DNA of 64,000 bases, taken from Bradyrhizobium erythrophlei (GTDB lineage Bacteria > Pseudomonadota > Alphaproteobacteria > Rhizobiales > Xanthobacteraceae). The notes beneath the pieces were generated by a model, which was not told the DNA's origin, ran no database searches, and saw nothing but the letters and a program-made list of their open reading frames with translations. The DNA lies in NCBI RefSeq assembly GCF_900129425.1, contig NZ_LT670817.1:5456001-5520000 (forward strand), written 5' to 3'. This document shows positions 51,818 through 60,651 of this stretch, in pieces (position 1 is the stretch's first letter; every line of letters begins with the position of its first letter). The position numbers and the translations under genes are program-made.

Positions 51818-52735
51818 ATGCGCATGAAAGCCGTGTCGCAAGCGATTCTGCTATTGGGACTGATTGTTGCACCATGCCTAGCGATCGCCGCTGAACCGAC
51901 CTTTAAGGAGGGATGGTTCACGACTAATGACGGCGTCAAGTTGCACTATTTGGAGGCCGGCTCGGGCAAACCCTTGGTGATGATTCCGGGTTGGTCGCAG
52001 TCGGCGATGGAGTTCAAGTATCAGCTGACTGGCCTAAGCGACAAATACCACGTCTATGCCCTCGACATGCGTGGTCATGGAGAGTCCGCAAAGCCCAACC
52101 ATGGGTACCGCATTCAACGATTGTCAGCGGACGTCCACGACTTCCTATTGGCGAACAATCTAGGCGGGGTGACCTTGGCGGGCCACTCTATGGGGTGCTC
52201 GGTAATATGGGGCTATTGGGAACAGTACGGCAGCGACCGCCTGTCGAAGCTCATTCTGGTCGATCAGATGCCTATGATTACGAGTAACCCCGGGTGGTCA
52301 CCACAAGAGTTGGAGGACGCTGGCGCGATTTTTGACGGCAAGTCGCTATTTGATAATGTCAATGCGCTCGCGGGGCCCGACGGCGTGAAGACCACGGAGG
52401 GGTTCATCCGCGGCATGTTCACCAAGCAGTACCCCGTGGACGCAGTAAACTGGGTAATCCAGGAGAACTTAAAGTTTCCACGAGAATATGCGGCACGCTT
52501 GCTGTTCGATCATGCCACCAACGATTGGCGAGACCTCATTCCAGCGATCAACATCCCAACTCTTGTTGTGGGCGGCAAAGCGAGCCTTGTTCCTTGGAAG
52601 TCTCAGGTCTGGATCGGAAAACAAATCAAGGGCGCGAAGACCGAAATCTTCGAGGAGAATGAGGGCGGTGCGCATTTCATGTTCATGGAGAACCCCGAGA
52701 AGTTCAACCGGCTCGTTGACGAGTTCAACGGCTGA
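51818..52735 (+). CDS. Exported alpha/beta hydrolase
   Basis: A 305-residue alpha/beta hydrolase with a signal peptide (LLLGLIVAPCLAIAAEP). Motifs: oxyanion region MIPGWSQSAMEF, DMRGHGESAKPN, nucleophile elbow LAGHSMGCSVIWG, and the late histidine in EGGAHFMFMENPEKF. Chloroperoxidase/epoxide-hydrolase-like relatives act on esters or lactones. GGGAGGA lies eight bases before the ATG at 51818. Codon use is visibly more AT-rich than in most of the window (many A/T third positions), and fragments of an ABC binding-protein gene lie on both sides, so acquisition by transfer is likely. Confidence 0.85.
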   Translation: MRMKAVSQAILLLGLIVAPCLAIAAEPTFKEGWFTTNDGVKLHYLEAGSGKPLVMIPGWSQSAMEFKYQLTGLSDKYHVYALDMRGHGESAKPNHGYRIQRLSADVHDFLLANNLGGVTLAGHSMGCSVIWGYWEQYGSDRLSKLILVDQMPMITSNPGWSPQELEDAGAIFDGKSLFDNVNALAGPDGVKTTEGFIRGMFTKQYPVDAVNWVIQENLKFPREYAARLLFDHATNDWRDLIPAINIPTLVVGGKASLVPWKSQVWIGKQIKGAKTEIFEENEGGAHFMFMENPEKFNRLVDEFNG

Positions 52736-52768
52736 CGTGATCGGTCTGCGATAAGCACCGCTTCTGGA

Positions 52769-52903
52769 GGTGCCAGACCAGCCGATCTACCGGTTGAGCA
52801 GCCAACGAAGTTCGAGCTGGTCATCAATCTCAGAGCCGCTAAAGCCCTTGGGCTCGCAATCCCAACGTTGGTCATTGCTTGCGCCGACGAGGTGATTGAG
52901 TAG
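52769..52903 (+). pseudogene. C-terminal fragment of an ABC substrate-binding protein gene
   Basis: The frame reads GARPADLPVEQPTKFELVIN, LRAAKALGLAIP, TLVIACADEVIE and stop. This is the C terminus of a PF04392-type binding protein; the intact gene on the other strand at 53127 ends PVEQPTEFELIINLKTAKAL with the same pattern. The rest of the gene is missing: similarity begins abruptly about 34 bases after the hydrolase stop. Confidence 0.8.
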
Positions 52904-52940
52904 GCCCGTTTGCTGCGGCGCAAGAGTCCGGTTGTGGCAC
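52881..52940 (+). repeat. Binding-protein 3' end sequence, right direct copy
   Basis: Second copy of the sequence at 51343-51406, spanning the last codons of the pseudogene and 37 bases after its stop (ttgctgcggcgcaagagtcc, gttgtggcac). Confidence 0.6.
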
Positions 52941-52944
52941 TTTT

Positions 52945-53031
52945 CCGACATGCCGGGGCGGTCTGACTATGTCCGTTCATAGGGGCAGATCGGAAGTGGC
53001 CGAACCACGGTCGAAACGACGCAATGGACCC
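52945..53031 (+). repeat. 87-base direct repeat, copy A
   Basis: Aligns without gaps to 54200-54286 (73 of 87 positions identical by my count), from ccgacatgccggg to gaccc. The two copies flank the intact binding-protein gene (53127-54119). Confidence 0.75.
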
Positions 53032-53126
53032 GAAGGCGACGTTCGCGAGGCGCGAGCCCCGAAGCAGCCGCTGGGCACGACCGAGCCTTGGCGGCTAGGT
53101 GACCGGGCTCAATGGCTCAGTTACTC

Positions 53127-54119
53127 TTATTCGATAATGTCGTCGGCGCGTACGAGCAGCGATTGTGGCACGTTCAGGCCTAGGGCCTTGGCGGTCTTCA
53201 AATTGATGATCAGCTCGAACTCCGTCGGCTGCTCGACCGGCAGATCGGCAGGTTTCGTACCTTTGAGAATGCGATCGACATAATATGCCGTGCGCCGCAT
53301 CCCCGCTGCTTGTCGGGCGCCGTAGGTGAACAAGGCACCGGCCTTGGCAAACGCCGCCCAGTCCGAAATCACCGGCAACCGATCCTTCATCGCCATCGCG
53401 ACGATCTCGTCCTGATATCCGACGAAGATCGGCTGAGCGATGATGGCCTGACTGCCGTCGGCCTTCATTGCCTCGAATATCGGTTGGCCGATCGCCTGCG
53501 GCCCGTCGACCAGCTTGACCGCCAGCTTGACGCCGAGCTCGTCGGCCGCCATCTGGGTTTGCTTTACGAAATTGACCGTGTTGGGGTCCTTGGTGGAGCC
53601 GAGAAAGGCAGCAGTGTGCAGACCGGGCTCGATCTGGCGGAGAAATTCCAGCCGCTTTCCCGCCGTGTCGGTCAGCAACAGGGAGACGCCCGTCAGATTA
53701 CCACCGGGATACGATAGGCTCGGCACGAGGCCGGTGGCGAGCGCATTGGCGCTAAACATCACGATCGGTATCGTCTGTGTCGCTGCCTTGACGATATGAA
53801 CCGCTGGAGTTGCAACGGCAACGATAACGTCGACCGGCTCCTCGATCAGCTTGCGAGCGATATCCCGGGTCGATTGCGGGTTTCCGCCGGTGAAATAGGC
53901 TTCGAGCTCGTAGTCTGGTTCGGTGTATCCGACTTTTTCCATCCCTTCACGGAAGCGGTCCAGATCGTCTTTCATCGATTCCGGAAACCAGCTCAGATAG
54001 CCGATCTTCGGCTTCTGTCGATCCGCGAATGCAGGCCGGGCCATCGCCAGAGCGGCCCCAGAGAGAAGGAGGAACTCGCGCCGCGTGGGTTGATGACCTC
54101 TGTTGGTTTGAACGCCCAT
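53127..54119 (-). CDS. ABC transporter substrate-binding protein (PF04392 type)
   Basis: A 330-residue exported binding protein. The N terminus carries a twin-Arg-containing signal (TRREFLLLSGAALAMARPAF), then KIGYLSWFPESMKDDLDRFR, VDVIVAVATPAVHIVKAATQ, PIVMFSANALATGLVPSLSY and PGGNLTGVSLL, and ends LLVRADDIIE, all usual for ABC_sub_bind proteins. Such genes are numerous in Bradyrhizobium and often lack linked permeases, as here. The start at 54119 follows a G-rich tract; another ATG lies six codons upstream. It is flanked by an 87-base direct repeat. Confidence 0.88.
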   Translation of the reverse strand: MGVQTNRGHQPTRREFLLLSGAALAMARPAFADRQKPKIGYLSWFPESMKDDLDRFREGMEKVGYTEPDYELEAYFTGGNPQSTRDIARKLIEEPVDVIVAVATPAVHIVKAATQTIPIVMFSANALATGLVPSLSYPGGNLTGVSLLLTDTAGKRLEFLRQIEPGLHTAAFLGSTKDPNTVNFVKQTQMAADELGVKLAVKLVDGPQAIGQPIFEAMKADGSQAIIAQPIFVGYQDEIVAMAMKDRLPVISDWAAFAKAGALFTYGARQAAGMRRTAYYVDRILKGTKPADLPVEQPTEFELIINLKTAKALGLNVPQSLLVRADDIIE

Positions 54120-54199
54120 CCGGCCCCCCCGAATCATCGTCGGGGTCAACCTACCCTGAGTCCAGTCGCTCGGCCAGAAGGTCGGCTCCTGGCACCAAC

Positions 54200-54286
54200 C
54201 CGACATGCCGGGCCGGTCTGGCGATGTCCGTTGATTGGCGTAGACCGGAAGTGGCCGGACTACAGTCAAAACGACGCGATTGACCC
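54200..54286 (+). repeat. 87-base direct repeat, copy B
   Basis: Partner of 52945-53031. It lies upstream of the binding-protein gene and before the convergent-side end of the nitronate monooxygenase gene. Confidence 0.75.
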
Positions 54287-54354
54287 AACACGGACTTCCC
54301 CAAGTCGGCGCACGGTTATCGCCGCCAGCCAGGCCCCATCGTCTTCGTTCCTGA

Positions 54355-55389
54355 CTAGTCAACGACCATCGGTCCGAGTCGCTTCCTGATCACCGCTTCG
54401 GCACCGCTTATCATCTCATCGATAATGCCGGCGGCGTTCATCAGTCGCGTGGTCTGACCGACCGATTCACCGGCCAGCAGGCTCATCTCTTCGAGGTCGC
54501 CTGTGAACTCTGGAGTTGGCGGAAATCCGCAAAACCGCTTCATGGGAAACTCCTGTCCATAAAGACGGGCCTGGCCAATCACCGGAAGCTCCGAATCCGG
54601 AACGGAAAGGTATGGCGGCGGATCGTCACGCCGTTCCCATTCCCGCACGATGCGGTTGCGCAACCCGCGGGTCGAAGCATCGGGGAATTCCGGACCGAAG
54701 ATCAGATGGCGAGCAGTATCCTCGACGCCAGCAGCGACGATCCGGTCCTTGTACTGCGGATGGGCATAGGCTTCGAAGCTCGCGACCAGGCGAGTCCCCA
54801 CCCAGACCGCGTCGGCGCCGAGTGCCAGCGCGGCGGCTACGGTCCGACCATCGGCAATGCCGCCCGCAGCGACGACGGGCACGGAAGGAACAGCGTCGAT
54901 GACTGCGGGGAGCAGTGAGAACGTTGCCGCGGTGGCGCGGTTGTGGCCGCCGGCCTCGCTGCCTTGCACGACGAGCCCCTGGGCCCCGCGTCGGAGAGCG
55001 GCTTTCGCTTCGTCCACGCTGCCGACTTGAAACCAGATGTGACTGCCGGCCGTCCGCAAACGCGAAAGCCATTCGTCCGGCGCGTCATCCCAAAAGAACA
55101 CTACGACCGGCACCTTCTCCGTGACGCACACCTCAATGTGCTCCATCCCGCTGAACCGTGCAATGATATCGACCCCGAAGCACGCGGGGTCTGCTGCTTT
55201 GATATCGCGGATCGCCGCCTGCAGCACGTCGGGCGGCATTGCAGCAGCACCCAGCATTCCCATGCCGCCCGCCTTGCACACCGCCCGCACCAGAGGCGCG
55301 GTGGCAATGAATGCCATGCCGGCGTTGATGAACGGAACCTTTAGTCCGTACTGCTCTGTGATGCGTGTTTTCAACACGAAATCCTCCAT
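54355..55389 (-). CDS. Nitronate monooxygenase-family flavoprotein
   Basis: A 344-residue TIM-barrel flavoprotein. Motifs: PFINAGMAFIATAPLVRAVC, AGGMGMLGAAAMPPDVL, the active-site GSEAGGHNRATA, and the FMN-phosphate loops VVAAGGIADGRTVAAALALG followed by ADAVWVGTRLVASFEA. The family includes nitronate monooxygenases and enoyl-reductase-like enzymes; the HxR-type site here (GGHNR) fits the first group. It starts 19 bases after the SDR gene on the same strand, so the two are likely one operon. A stress-free ribosome site is not obvious. Confidence 0.88.
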   Translation of the reverse strand: MEDFVLKTRITEQYGLKVPFINAGMAFIATAPLVRAVCKAGGMGMLGAAAMPPDVLQAAIRDIKAADPACFGVDIIARFSGMEHIEVCVTEKVPVVVFFWDDAPDEWLSRLRTAGSHIWFQVGSVDEAKAALRRGAQGLVVQGSEAGGHNRATAATFSLLPAVIDAVPSVPVVAAGGIADGRTVAAALALGADAVWVGTRLVASFEAYAHPQYKDRIVAAGVEDTARHLIFGPEFPDASTRGLRNRIVREWERRDDPPPYLSVPDSELPVIGQARLYGQEFPMKRFCGFPPTPEFTGDLEEMSLLAGESVGQTTRLMNAAGIIDEMISGAEAVIRKRLGPMVVD

Positions 55390-55408
55390 GCTGCGCTCTG
55401 TTCGCCGG

Positions 55409-56137
55409 TTACCATTTGCCAATGTGCGCACCGCCGTCCACGTGCAGCACCTCCCCGGTAACGTGCGGTGCCTCAGTCAAATAAATCACGGCATCCACAA
55501 TCTCTTGAACGTTCGAAATGCTTCCCATTGGGGATAGCGTTTTCAGAAAGTCCTTCGGATTATTGCTGTGAAGCGGCGTATCAACCACTCCAGGTGCAAC
55601 CGCATTCACACGGATACCGTCCTTCGCATATTCGATGGCGAGGCCGCGCGTAATCGCGTTAATGCCGCCCTTCGTAATCATTGGGAGCGAGGCATTTATG
55701 CCCGCAATCGGATTGTCCGCCAGCGAGGCCGTGATGCTGACGATGCTCCCACCAGACTTTTGCGCCAGCATCTGTTTGATCGCGAGTTGGGTCATGTAGA
55801 TGAACCCGTTAAGATTGGTGGAAACCAGCCGTGTGAAGTCCTCAGCCGTATAATCGGTAAAGGGCTTCGTGAAGAATATTCCCGCATTGTTCACCAATGC
55901 ATCAATCGAGCCGAATGTCCTGATGGCTATTTCCGCAACTCTTGTGGCAGTAGCGGCTTCCCCGATATCGCCATCCACCAAAGTAAGCTTCGGCGACGAA
56001 GGCAGGTCTTTCGACCTGGTGGCATTGCGCGAAGTTGCAACAACATTGTAGTCCCGCTCGAGAAACGCCTGTACGGCGCCGCAGCCTATACCTTGCGAAC
56101 CGCCAGTCACGATCACAGTCTTTGACGTTTTGGCCAT
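55409..56137 (-). CDS. SDR-family protein lacking the catalytic tyrosine
   Basis: A 242-residue classical SDR scaffold: VIVTGGSQGIGCGAVQAFLE, DALVNNAGIFFTKPFTDYTA, Ser region GSIVSITASLADNP, and PGVVDTPLHS. The position of the YxxxK active-site Tyr is occupied by Pro (ASLPMITKGGINAITRGLAI), while the Lys is kept. AAGGAG lies before the ATG. The protein may be a non-catalytic or mechanistically different SDR. It is directly upstream of the nitronate-monooxygenase gene. Confidence 0.85.
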   Translation of the reverse strand: MAKTSKTVIVTGGSQGIGCGAVQAFLERDYNVVATSRNATRSKDLPSSPKLTLVDGDIGEAATATRVAEIAIRTFGSIDALVNNAGIFFTKPFTDYTAEDFTRLVSTNLNGFIYMTQLAIKQMLAQKSGGSIVSITASLADNPIAGINASLPMITKGGINAITRGLAIEYAKDGIRVNAVAPGVVDTPLHSNNPKDFLKTLSPMGSISNVQEIVDAVIYLTEAPHVTGEVLHVDGGAHIGKW

Positions 56138-56428
56138 TTCCGGTCTCCTTTATTAAAGGCACCACGAAATTCGCGCAGAATACGGAAAATTGCCCGTCAT
56201 ATTCTGCTGGAAGCAGTTAGCCGCTTGCGAGCGACGGACTTCCCGATGCATGAAGTGGGGCTTGCGAGCGCGGGTTTCAATTGACGGCCCTGGGGGTCGA
56301 TTACGAGCGCGAATTAACACGCGAGCCGTGGGCAAATTTTCGACTGAGAGTGCTGTTGCCAGCGCAGGAATGTATAATTACGTTTTGTCCCCGGTAGCCA
56401 AAACGGTCTTTCGATCGGGCGCACGCAT

Positions 56429-57220
56429 ATGGCCAAGTTCCTTCGCATCGGAGTCCATCAGTCGAACGTTTCCGGATACACGTCAAAGGCATGGTGCGTT
56501 CGCCGGGTCGGCTCGACGGTTTTCCTGAAGTGGGGTGCCGTCGAGGTCCATGGCGCCGGAGACGGGCGAAAGATTTACTGGACGCTCCCAAGGGCGAAAA
56601 CAGTTCGCTGCGGCACGGTGCAGCGTGCCAAAGACTATACAAAAACCGCGATCGCGCGGCGACGCAACCATCGCTATGAACCGCTGGCTGGAAATGTTGC
56701 GATCCGGCGCCGACCCGCCGATCGTGGCGCCGAGTTCGAACAAGCGCTCGCCACGATCCTGTTTGTCGATATCGTCCGGTCCACCGAAAAAGCCGCGCGG
56801 CTGGGCGATTCGCGTTGGACACAGGTGATGAATCACTATTACGCCGCCGTCCGTAGAGAGCTGAAGACTTTGCGCGGAAAAGAAGTCGTGACGACGGGGG
56901 ACGGACTGCTGGCGACGTTCGGCGCGCCGGCTGCCGGGATCCGTTGCGCGACCGCCATCCGCGAGGCAGTGCGCACGCTGGGGCTGGAGATCAGGGTGGG
57001 GATGCACGCGGGCGAATACAAAGTGAGCGGGGCTGAGGTGTTCGGTCTCGCGTTTCACATCGGTGCGCGTGTCGCCGCGAAAGCGCGTGCCGGCGAAGTC
57101 CTGGTCTCGAGCGCGGTCAAGGATCTGATGTCGCAGTCCGGAATCCGCTTCAAGGATCGCGGCGTTCACCAACTCAAAGGCGTTCCGAAGCGATGGCGCC
57201 TGTACCGGGTCGAACAATAG
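56429..57220 (+). CDS. Class III nucleotide cyclase-domain protein with a WGR-like N terminus
   Basis: A 263-residue soluble protein. Residues 1-80 contain VFLKWGAVEVHGAGDGRKIY, reminiscent of a WGR domain but not certain. Residues 105-260 are a class III cyclase domain: first metal Asp in TILFVDIVRSTEKAARLG, second in VVTTGDGLLATFGAP, and GLAFHIGARVAAKARAGEVL, where the usual Asn of the N-x3-R pair is His while Arg is kept. His at this place occurs in several active bacterial cyclases. It converges on purQ with about 50 bases between. Partner and signal are unknown. Confidence 0.8.
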   Translation: MAKFLRIGVHQSNVSGYTSKAWCVRRVGSTVFLKWGAVEVHGAGDGRKIYWTLPRAKTVRCGTVQRAKDYTKTAIARRRNHRYEPLAGNVAIRRRPADRGAEFEQALATILFVDIVRSTEKAARLGDSRWTQVMNHYYAAVRRELKTLRGKEVVTTGDGLLATFGAPAAGIRCATAIREAVRTLGLEIRVGMHAGEYKVSGAEVFGLAFHIGARVAAKARAGEVLVSSAVKDLMSQSGIRFKDRGVHQLKGVPKRWRLYRVEQ

Positions 57221-57269
57221 GTGTCCCGCAAAAGTGGACACCGAACGTCGCGGCAATCACGCGAAAGTT

Positions 57270-57971
<702 letters not shown>

Positions 57972-57983
57972 CGGTCGCGTTGC

Positions 57984-58226
57984 CTAGCCTAAAACCTCAA
58001 CGCGGTAATTCTCGATCACCGTGTTGGCCAGCAGCTTGTCGGCGGCGTCCTTCAACGCCGCCTCCGCCTTGGCCTTGTCGGCCCCTGCCAGCTCGATATC
58101 GAACACCTTGCCCTGGCGCACGCCGGCGACGCCGTCGACACCGAGCGATTTCAGCGCGCCTTCGATGGCCTTGCCCTGCGGATCGAGAATGCCGGATTTC
58201 AACGTGACGGTGACGCGCGCTTTCAT
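57984..58226 (-). CDS. purS: Phosphoribosylformylglycinamidine synthase subunit PurS
   Basis: An 80-residue PurS: KARVTVTLKSGILDPQGKAI, EGALKSLGVDGVAGVRQGKV, and LLANTVIENYRVEV, the complete family sequence. It dimerises and holds PurQ and PurL together during FGAM synthesis. The ATG follows the palindromic repeat after purC. It is the bridge gene of the purC-purS-purQ operon. Confidence 0.96.
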   Translation of the reverse strand: MKARVTVTLKSGILDPQGKAIEGALKSLGVDGVAGVRQGKVFDIELAGADKAKAEAALKDAADKLLANTVIENYRVEVLG

Positions 58227-58289
58227 TTTTCGACACTGACCTCTTTAGCCACGCATTTGGGCGAAGCGATATCATTCACAATTCCCCCG

Positions 58290-58380
58290 ATCCTTCGAGA
58301 CGCGGGCTTCGCCCGCTCCTCAGGATGAGGGAGCCTCGTGGTGAGGAGCATCGCGCAGCGATGCGTCTCGGACCAGGAGG
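58290..58380. repeat. Palindromic intergenic repeat between purC and purS
   Basis: ccttcgagacgcgggcttcg and its return arm gcgcagcgatgcgtctcgga, with inner arms ctcctca/tgaggag and the loop region ggatgagggagcctcgtggt. It is a third repeat family, placed inside the operon right after the purC stop. Confidence 0.82.
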
Positions 58381-58388
58381 CGAAGATC

Positions 58389-59156
58389 TCAGCTCTTGAC
58401 CAGCACCGGACCGGAGCCGGCGGGCCGCTCGTTCTCCATCAGGATGCCCAGACGCTTCGCAACCTCGGTATAGGCTTCCAGCAGCCCACCGAGATCCCGG
58501 CGGAAACGGTCCTTGTCGAGCTTCTCGTTCGACTTGATATCCCACAGCCGGCACGAATCGGGCGAGATCTCGTCGGCGACGATGATTCGCATCATTTCGT
58601 TCTCGAACAGCCGGCCGCATTCCATCTTGAAATCGACCAGGCGGATGCCGATTCCGAGAAACAGCCCGGTGAGAAAGTCGTTGACGCGGATCGCCAGCGC
58701 CATGATGTCGTCGATTTCCTGCGGAGTCGCCCAGCCGAACGCCGTGATGTGTTCCTCGGAGACCATGGGGTCGTTGAGCTGGTCGTTCTTGTAGTAGAAT
58801 TCGATGATCGAGCGCGGCAGCTGGGTACCTTCCTCGATGCCGAGCCGCTGCGACAGCGATCCCGCCGCCACATTCCGCACCACCACTTCCAGTGGCACGA
58901 TCTCGACTTCGCGAATCAGTTGCTCGCGCATGTTGAGGCGGCGGATGAAATGGGTAGGCACCCCGATGTCGTTGAGGTGCTGAAAAAGGTACTCCGAAAT
59001 CCGGTTGTTGAGGACGCCCTTGCCCTCGATCACCTGGTGTTTCTTGGCATTGAACGCGGTCGCATCGTCCTTGAAGTGCTGGATCAGGGTCCCCGGCTCC
59101 GGTCCCTCATAGAGAACCTTGGCCTTGCCTTCATAAATGCGGCGTCGACGGCTCAT
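58389..59156 (-). CDS. purC: Phosphoribosylaminoimidazole-succinocarboxamide synthase
   Basis: A 255-residue SAICAR synthetase that condenses CAIR with aspartate, using ATP. It has RRRRIYEGKAKVLYEGPEPG, TAFNAKKHQVIEGKGVLNNR, EVVVRNVAAGSLSQRLGIEE and the signature IRLVDFKMECGRLFENEMMR, then DEISPDSCRLWD. The ATG at 59156 starts the conserved sequence; another in-frame ATG at 59186 would add ten residues, and neither has a good ribosome site. It leads the purC-purS-purQ operon, with the DUF1476 gene divergent upstream. Confidence 0.96.
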   Translation of the reverse strand: MSRRRRIYEGKAKVLYEGPEPGTLIQHFKDDATAFNAKKHQVIEGKGVLNNRISEYLFQHLNDIGVPTHFIRRLNMREQLIREVEIVPLEVVVRNVAAGSLSQRLGIEEGTQLPRSIIEFYYKNDQLNDPMVSEEHITAFGWATPQEIDDIMALAIRVNDFLTGLFLGIGIRLVDFKMECGRLFENEMMRIIVADEISPDSCRLWDIKSNEKLDKDRFRRDLGGLLEAYTEVAKRLGILMENERPAGSGPVLVKS

Positions 59157-59466
59157 TGGGATGTACCGTGTGTTGTTGAAATCCATGAAATTGGTGTGCT
59201 CCGGATGACAAGAGGATGCGACCCACGACGGAGCTGCCGTGAAGGCCAGGAACGGGAAACAGAACGAGAACCGGGCCCAAGGTCCAACCTATCCGATTGG
59301 CCTATCGAGTACAATCGATCCGGTCCTCCGGGGGCCGAGTTTTACCGCCCTGCCTGCGGCTTTCAGGCTGTTGTCTTAACCATTCTCGCTGGTTATCTAG
59401 GCATTGAGGCGAGTTCCGCAACGAGGCCGCCGTCACCAATCCGGCATGGAGATCGGAACCTTTGAC

Positions 59467-59790
59467 ATGACCATCTTCGACAAGCGTGAGGAAGGTTTCG
59501 AGAACAAGTTCGCCCTCGACGAGGAGCAGAAGTTCAAGGCCGAGGCGCGCCGCAACAGGCTGCTGGGATTGTGGGTGGCGGAAAAGCTCGGAATCTCCGG
59601 CGACGCCGCCAATTCCTACGCCAGGGAAGTCGTCGCGGCCGAATTCGGAGAGGGCCACGACGCCAATGTGGTTCGCAAGGTGATGGCCGATCTCGAGGCC
59701 GCGGGCGTTGCCGTCACGGAGGAACAGCTCCGCGCCAAGATGGCCGAACTGATGGCGCAGGCCATCCTGCAGGTGAAGGCGGGGACGTAA
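59467..59790 (+). CDS. DUF1476 protein, F1-ATPase zeta-type inhibitor
   Basis: A 107-residue helical protein: MTIFDKREEGFENKFALDEE, QKFKAEARRNRLLGLWVAEK, LGISGDAANSYAREVVAAEF and a C-terminal helix ending ILQVKAGT. This is DUF1476, shown in Paracoccus and relatives to be the zeta subunit that inhibits ATP hydrolysis by the F1Fo ATP synthase through its N-terminal segment. The start at 59467 gives the exact family N terminus. It is the usual divergent or adjacent neighbour of purC in rhizobia. Confidence 0.93.
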   Translation: MTIFDKREEGFENKFALDEEQKFKAEARRNRLLGLWVAEKLGISGDAANSYAREVVAAEFGEGHDANVVRKVMADLEAAGVAVTEEQLRAKMAELMAQAILQVKAGT

Positions 59791-59795
59791 GCGGG

Positions 59796-59868
59796 CGAAT
59801 GGCGAGTGGCGAATAGCGAATGAAGGACGGTGCCATTCGCCACTCACCATTCGCTACTCGCCTCTACC
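59796..59868. repeat. Inverted array of 7-base units, bidirectional boundary
   Basis: Left arm is built of ggcgaat, ggcgagt, ggcgaat, agcgaat units; the right arm returns cattcgccactcaccattcg and ctactcgcc. It fills the gap between the convergent DUF1476 and cyanase genes and could terminate both. Confidence 0.8.
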
Positions 59869-59869
59869 C

Positions 59870-60352
59870 TCACTCTTCCTTGAAGCCGTATTCCGGTACG
59901 TTGCCGCTGGCGCCGTAATATTTGTACGGCAGGAATTTGCCGGACATCATGATCTTGACCCGGTCACCCCTGGGATCGGGCAGTCGTTCCAGCACCACGT
60001 CGAAATCGATCGCCGACATGATGCCGTCGCCAAATTCCTCCTCGATCAGCGCCTTCCACGCCGGGCCGTTGACCATTACCAGCTCGTAGAAACGATAGAT
60101 CAGCGGATCGGTCGGCGGCATTTCGATGCCGCGCATCGGCGTCTCGTTCAGCATCGCGGTTTCGGATTTGGACAGACCGAACAGCTCGCCGGCATTGGCG
60201 GCTTGCGGTTTTGTCAGCTTCATCTGGCCGAGAATGGCGCCGACGATCAGCACTTCGGAAGTGCCGCCGATCTTTTCGCAGATGTGTTTCCAGCTCCAGC
60301 GGCTCTCGCGCTTGATGTCGAGCAGCTTTTCGGTGAGGTCGGATCGCTTCAT
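59870..60352 (-). CDS. cynS: Cyanate hydratase (cyanase)
   Basis: A 160-residue cyanase that converts cyanate and bicarbonate to carbamate (then ammonia and CO2). The N-terminal helix-turn-helix-like part is LTEKLLDIKRESRWSWKHIC; the C-terminal active-site domain has DPLIYRFYELVMVNGPAWKA, EEFGDGIMSAIDFDVVLERL (catalytic Arg and Ser region) and ends KYYGASGNVPEYGF. Length and sequence match the family fully. GGGAGA precedes the ATG at 60352. No cynT or cynR is nearby. Confidence 0.95.
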   Translation of the reverse strand: MKRSDLTEKLLDIKRESRWSWKHICEKIGGTSEVLIVGAILGQMKLTKPQAANAGELFGLSKSETAMLNETPMRGIEMPPTDPLIYRFYELVMVNGPAWKALIEEEFGDGIMSAIDFDVVLERLPDPRGDRVKIMMSGKFLPYKYYGASGNVPEYGFKEE

Positions 60353-60371
60353 GTGCCGTCTCCCTTGCACT

Positions 60372-60408
60372 CGTCGTGTCCGGGCGTGTCCCGGGCATCC
60401 ACGTCTCT
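60372..60408. repeat. Possible degraded palindromic repeat upstream of cynS
   Basis: tcgtgtccgggcgtgtcccgggcatccacg resembles a known type of rhizobial repeat (gccgggcttgtcccggc core) but the second arm is missing. The other 230 bases up to 60651 hold no supported gene. Confidence 0.4.
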
Positions 60409-60651
60409 CTTGGCCGATTTGCCTTGCGGCGCCGGACCGACGCCTGCAAAAAGTGCAATCGCTGTGCCATCACCGGGGATGTCGAGGGAAAGCCTGAGGC
60501 GGTGGAGTTGCCCGCGGTTGGCGCGGAAAACGGTGGCTGGTCAGCGCTTTGGAAATCCCGGCGGCGCATGCTTTTCGACGTGGACAGACCCACCCGTGCG
60601 AGGCGGTCCAAAGCAACAGGATTGCCGTAAATTTAGGCAGTTGCGCGACGG

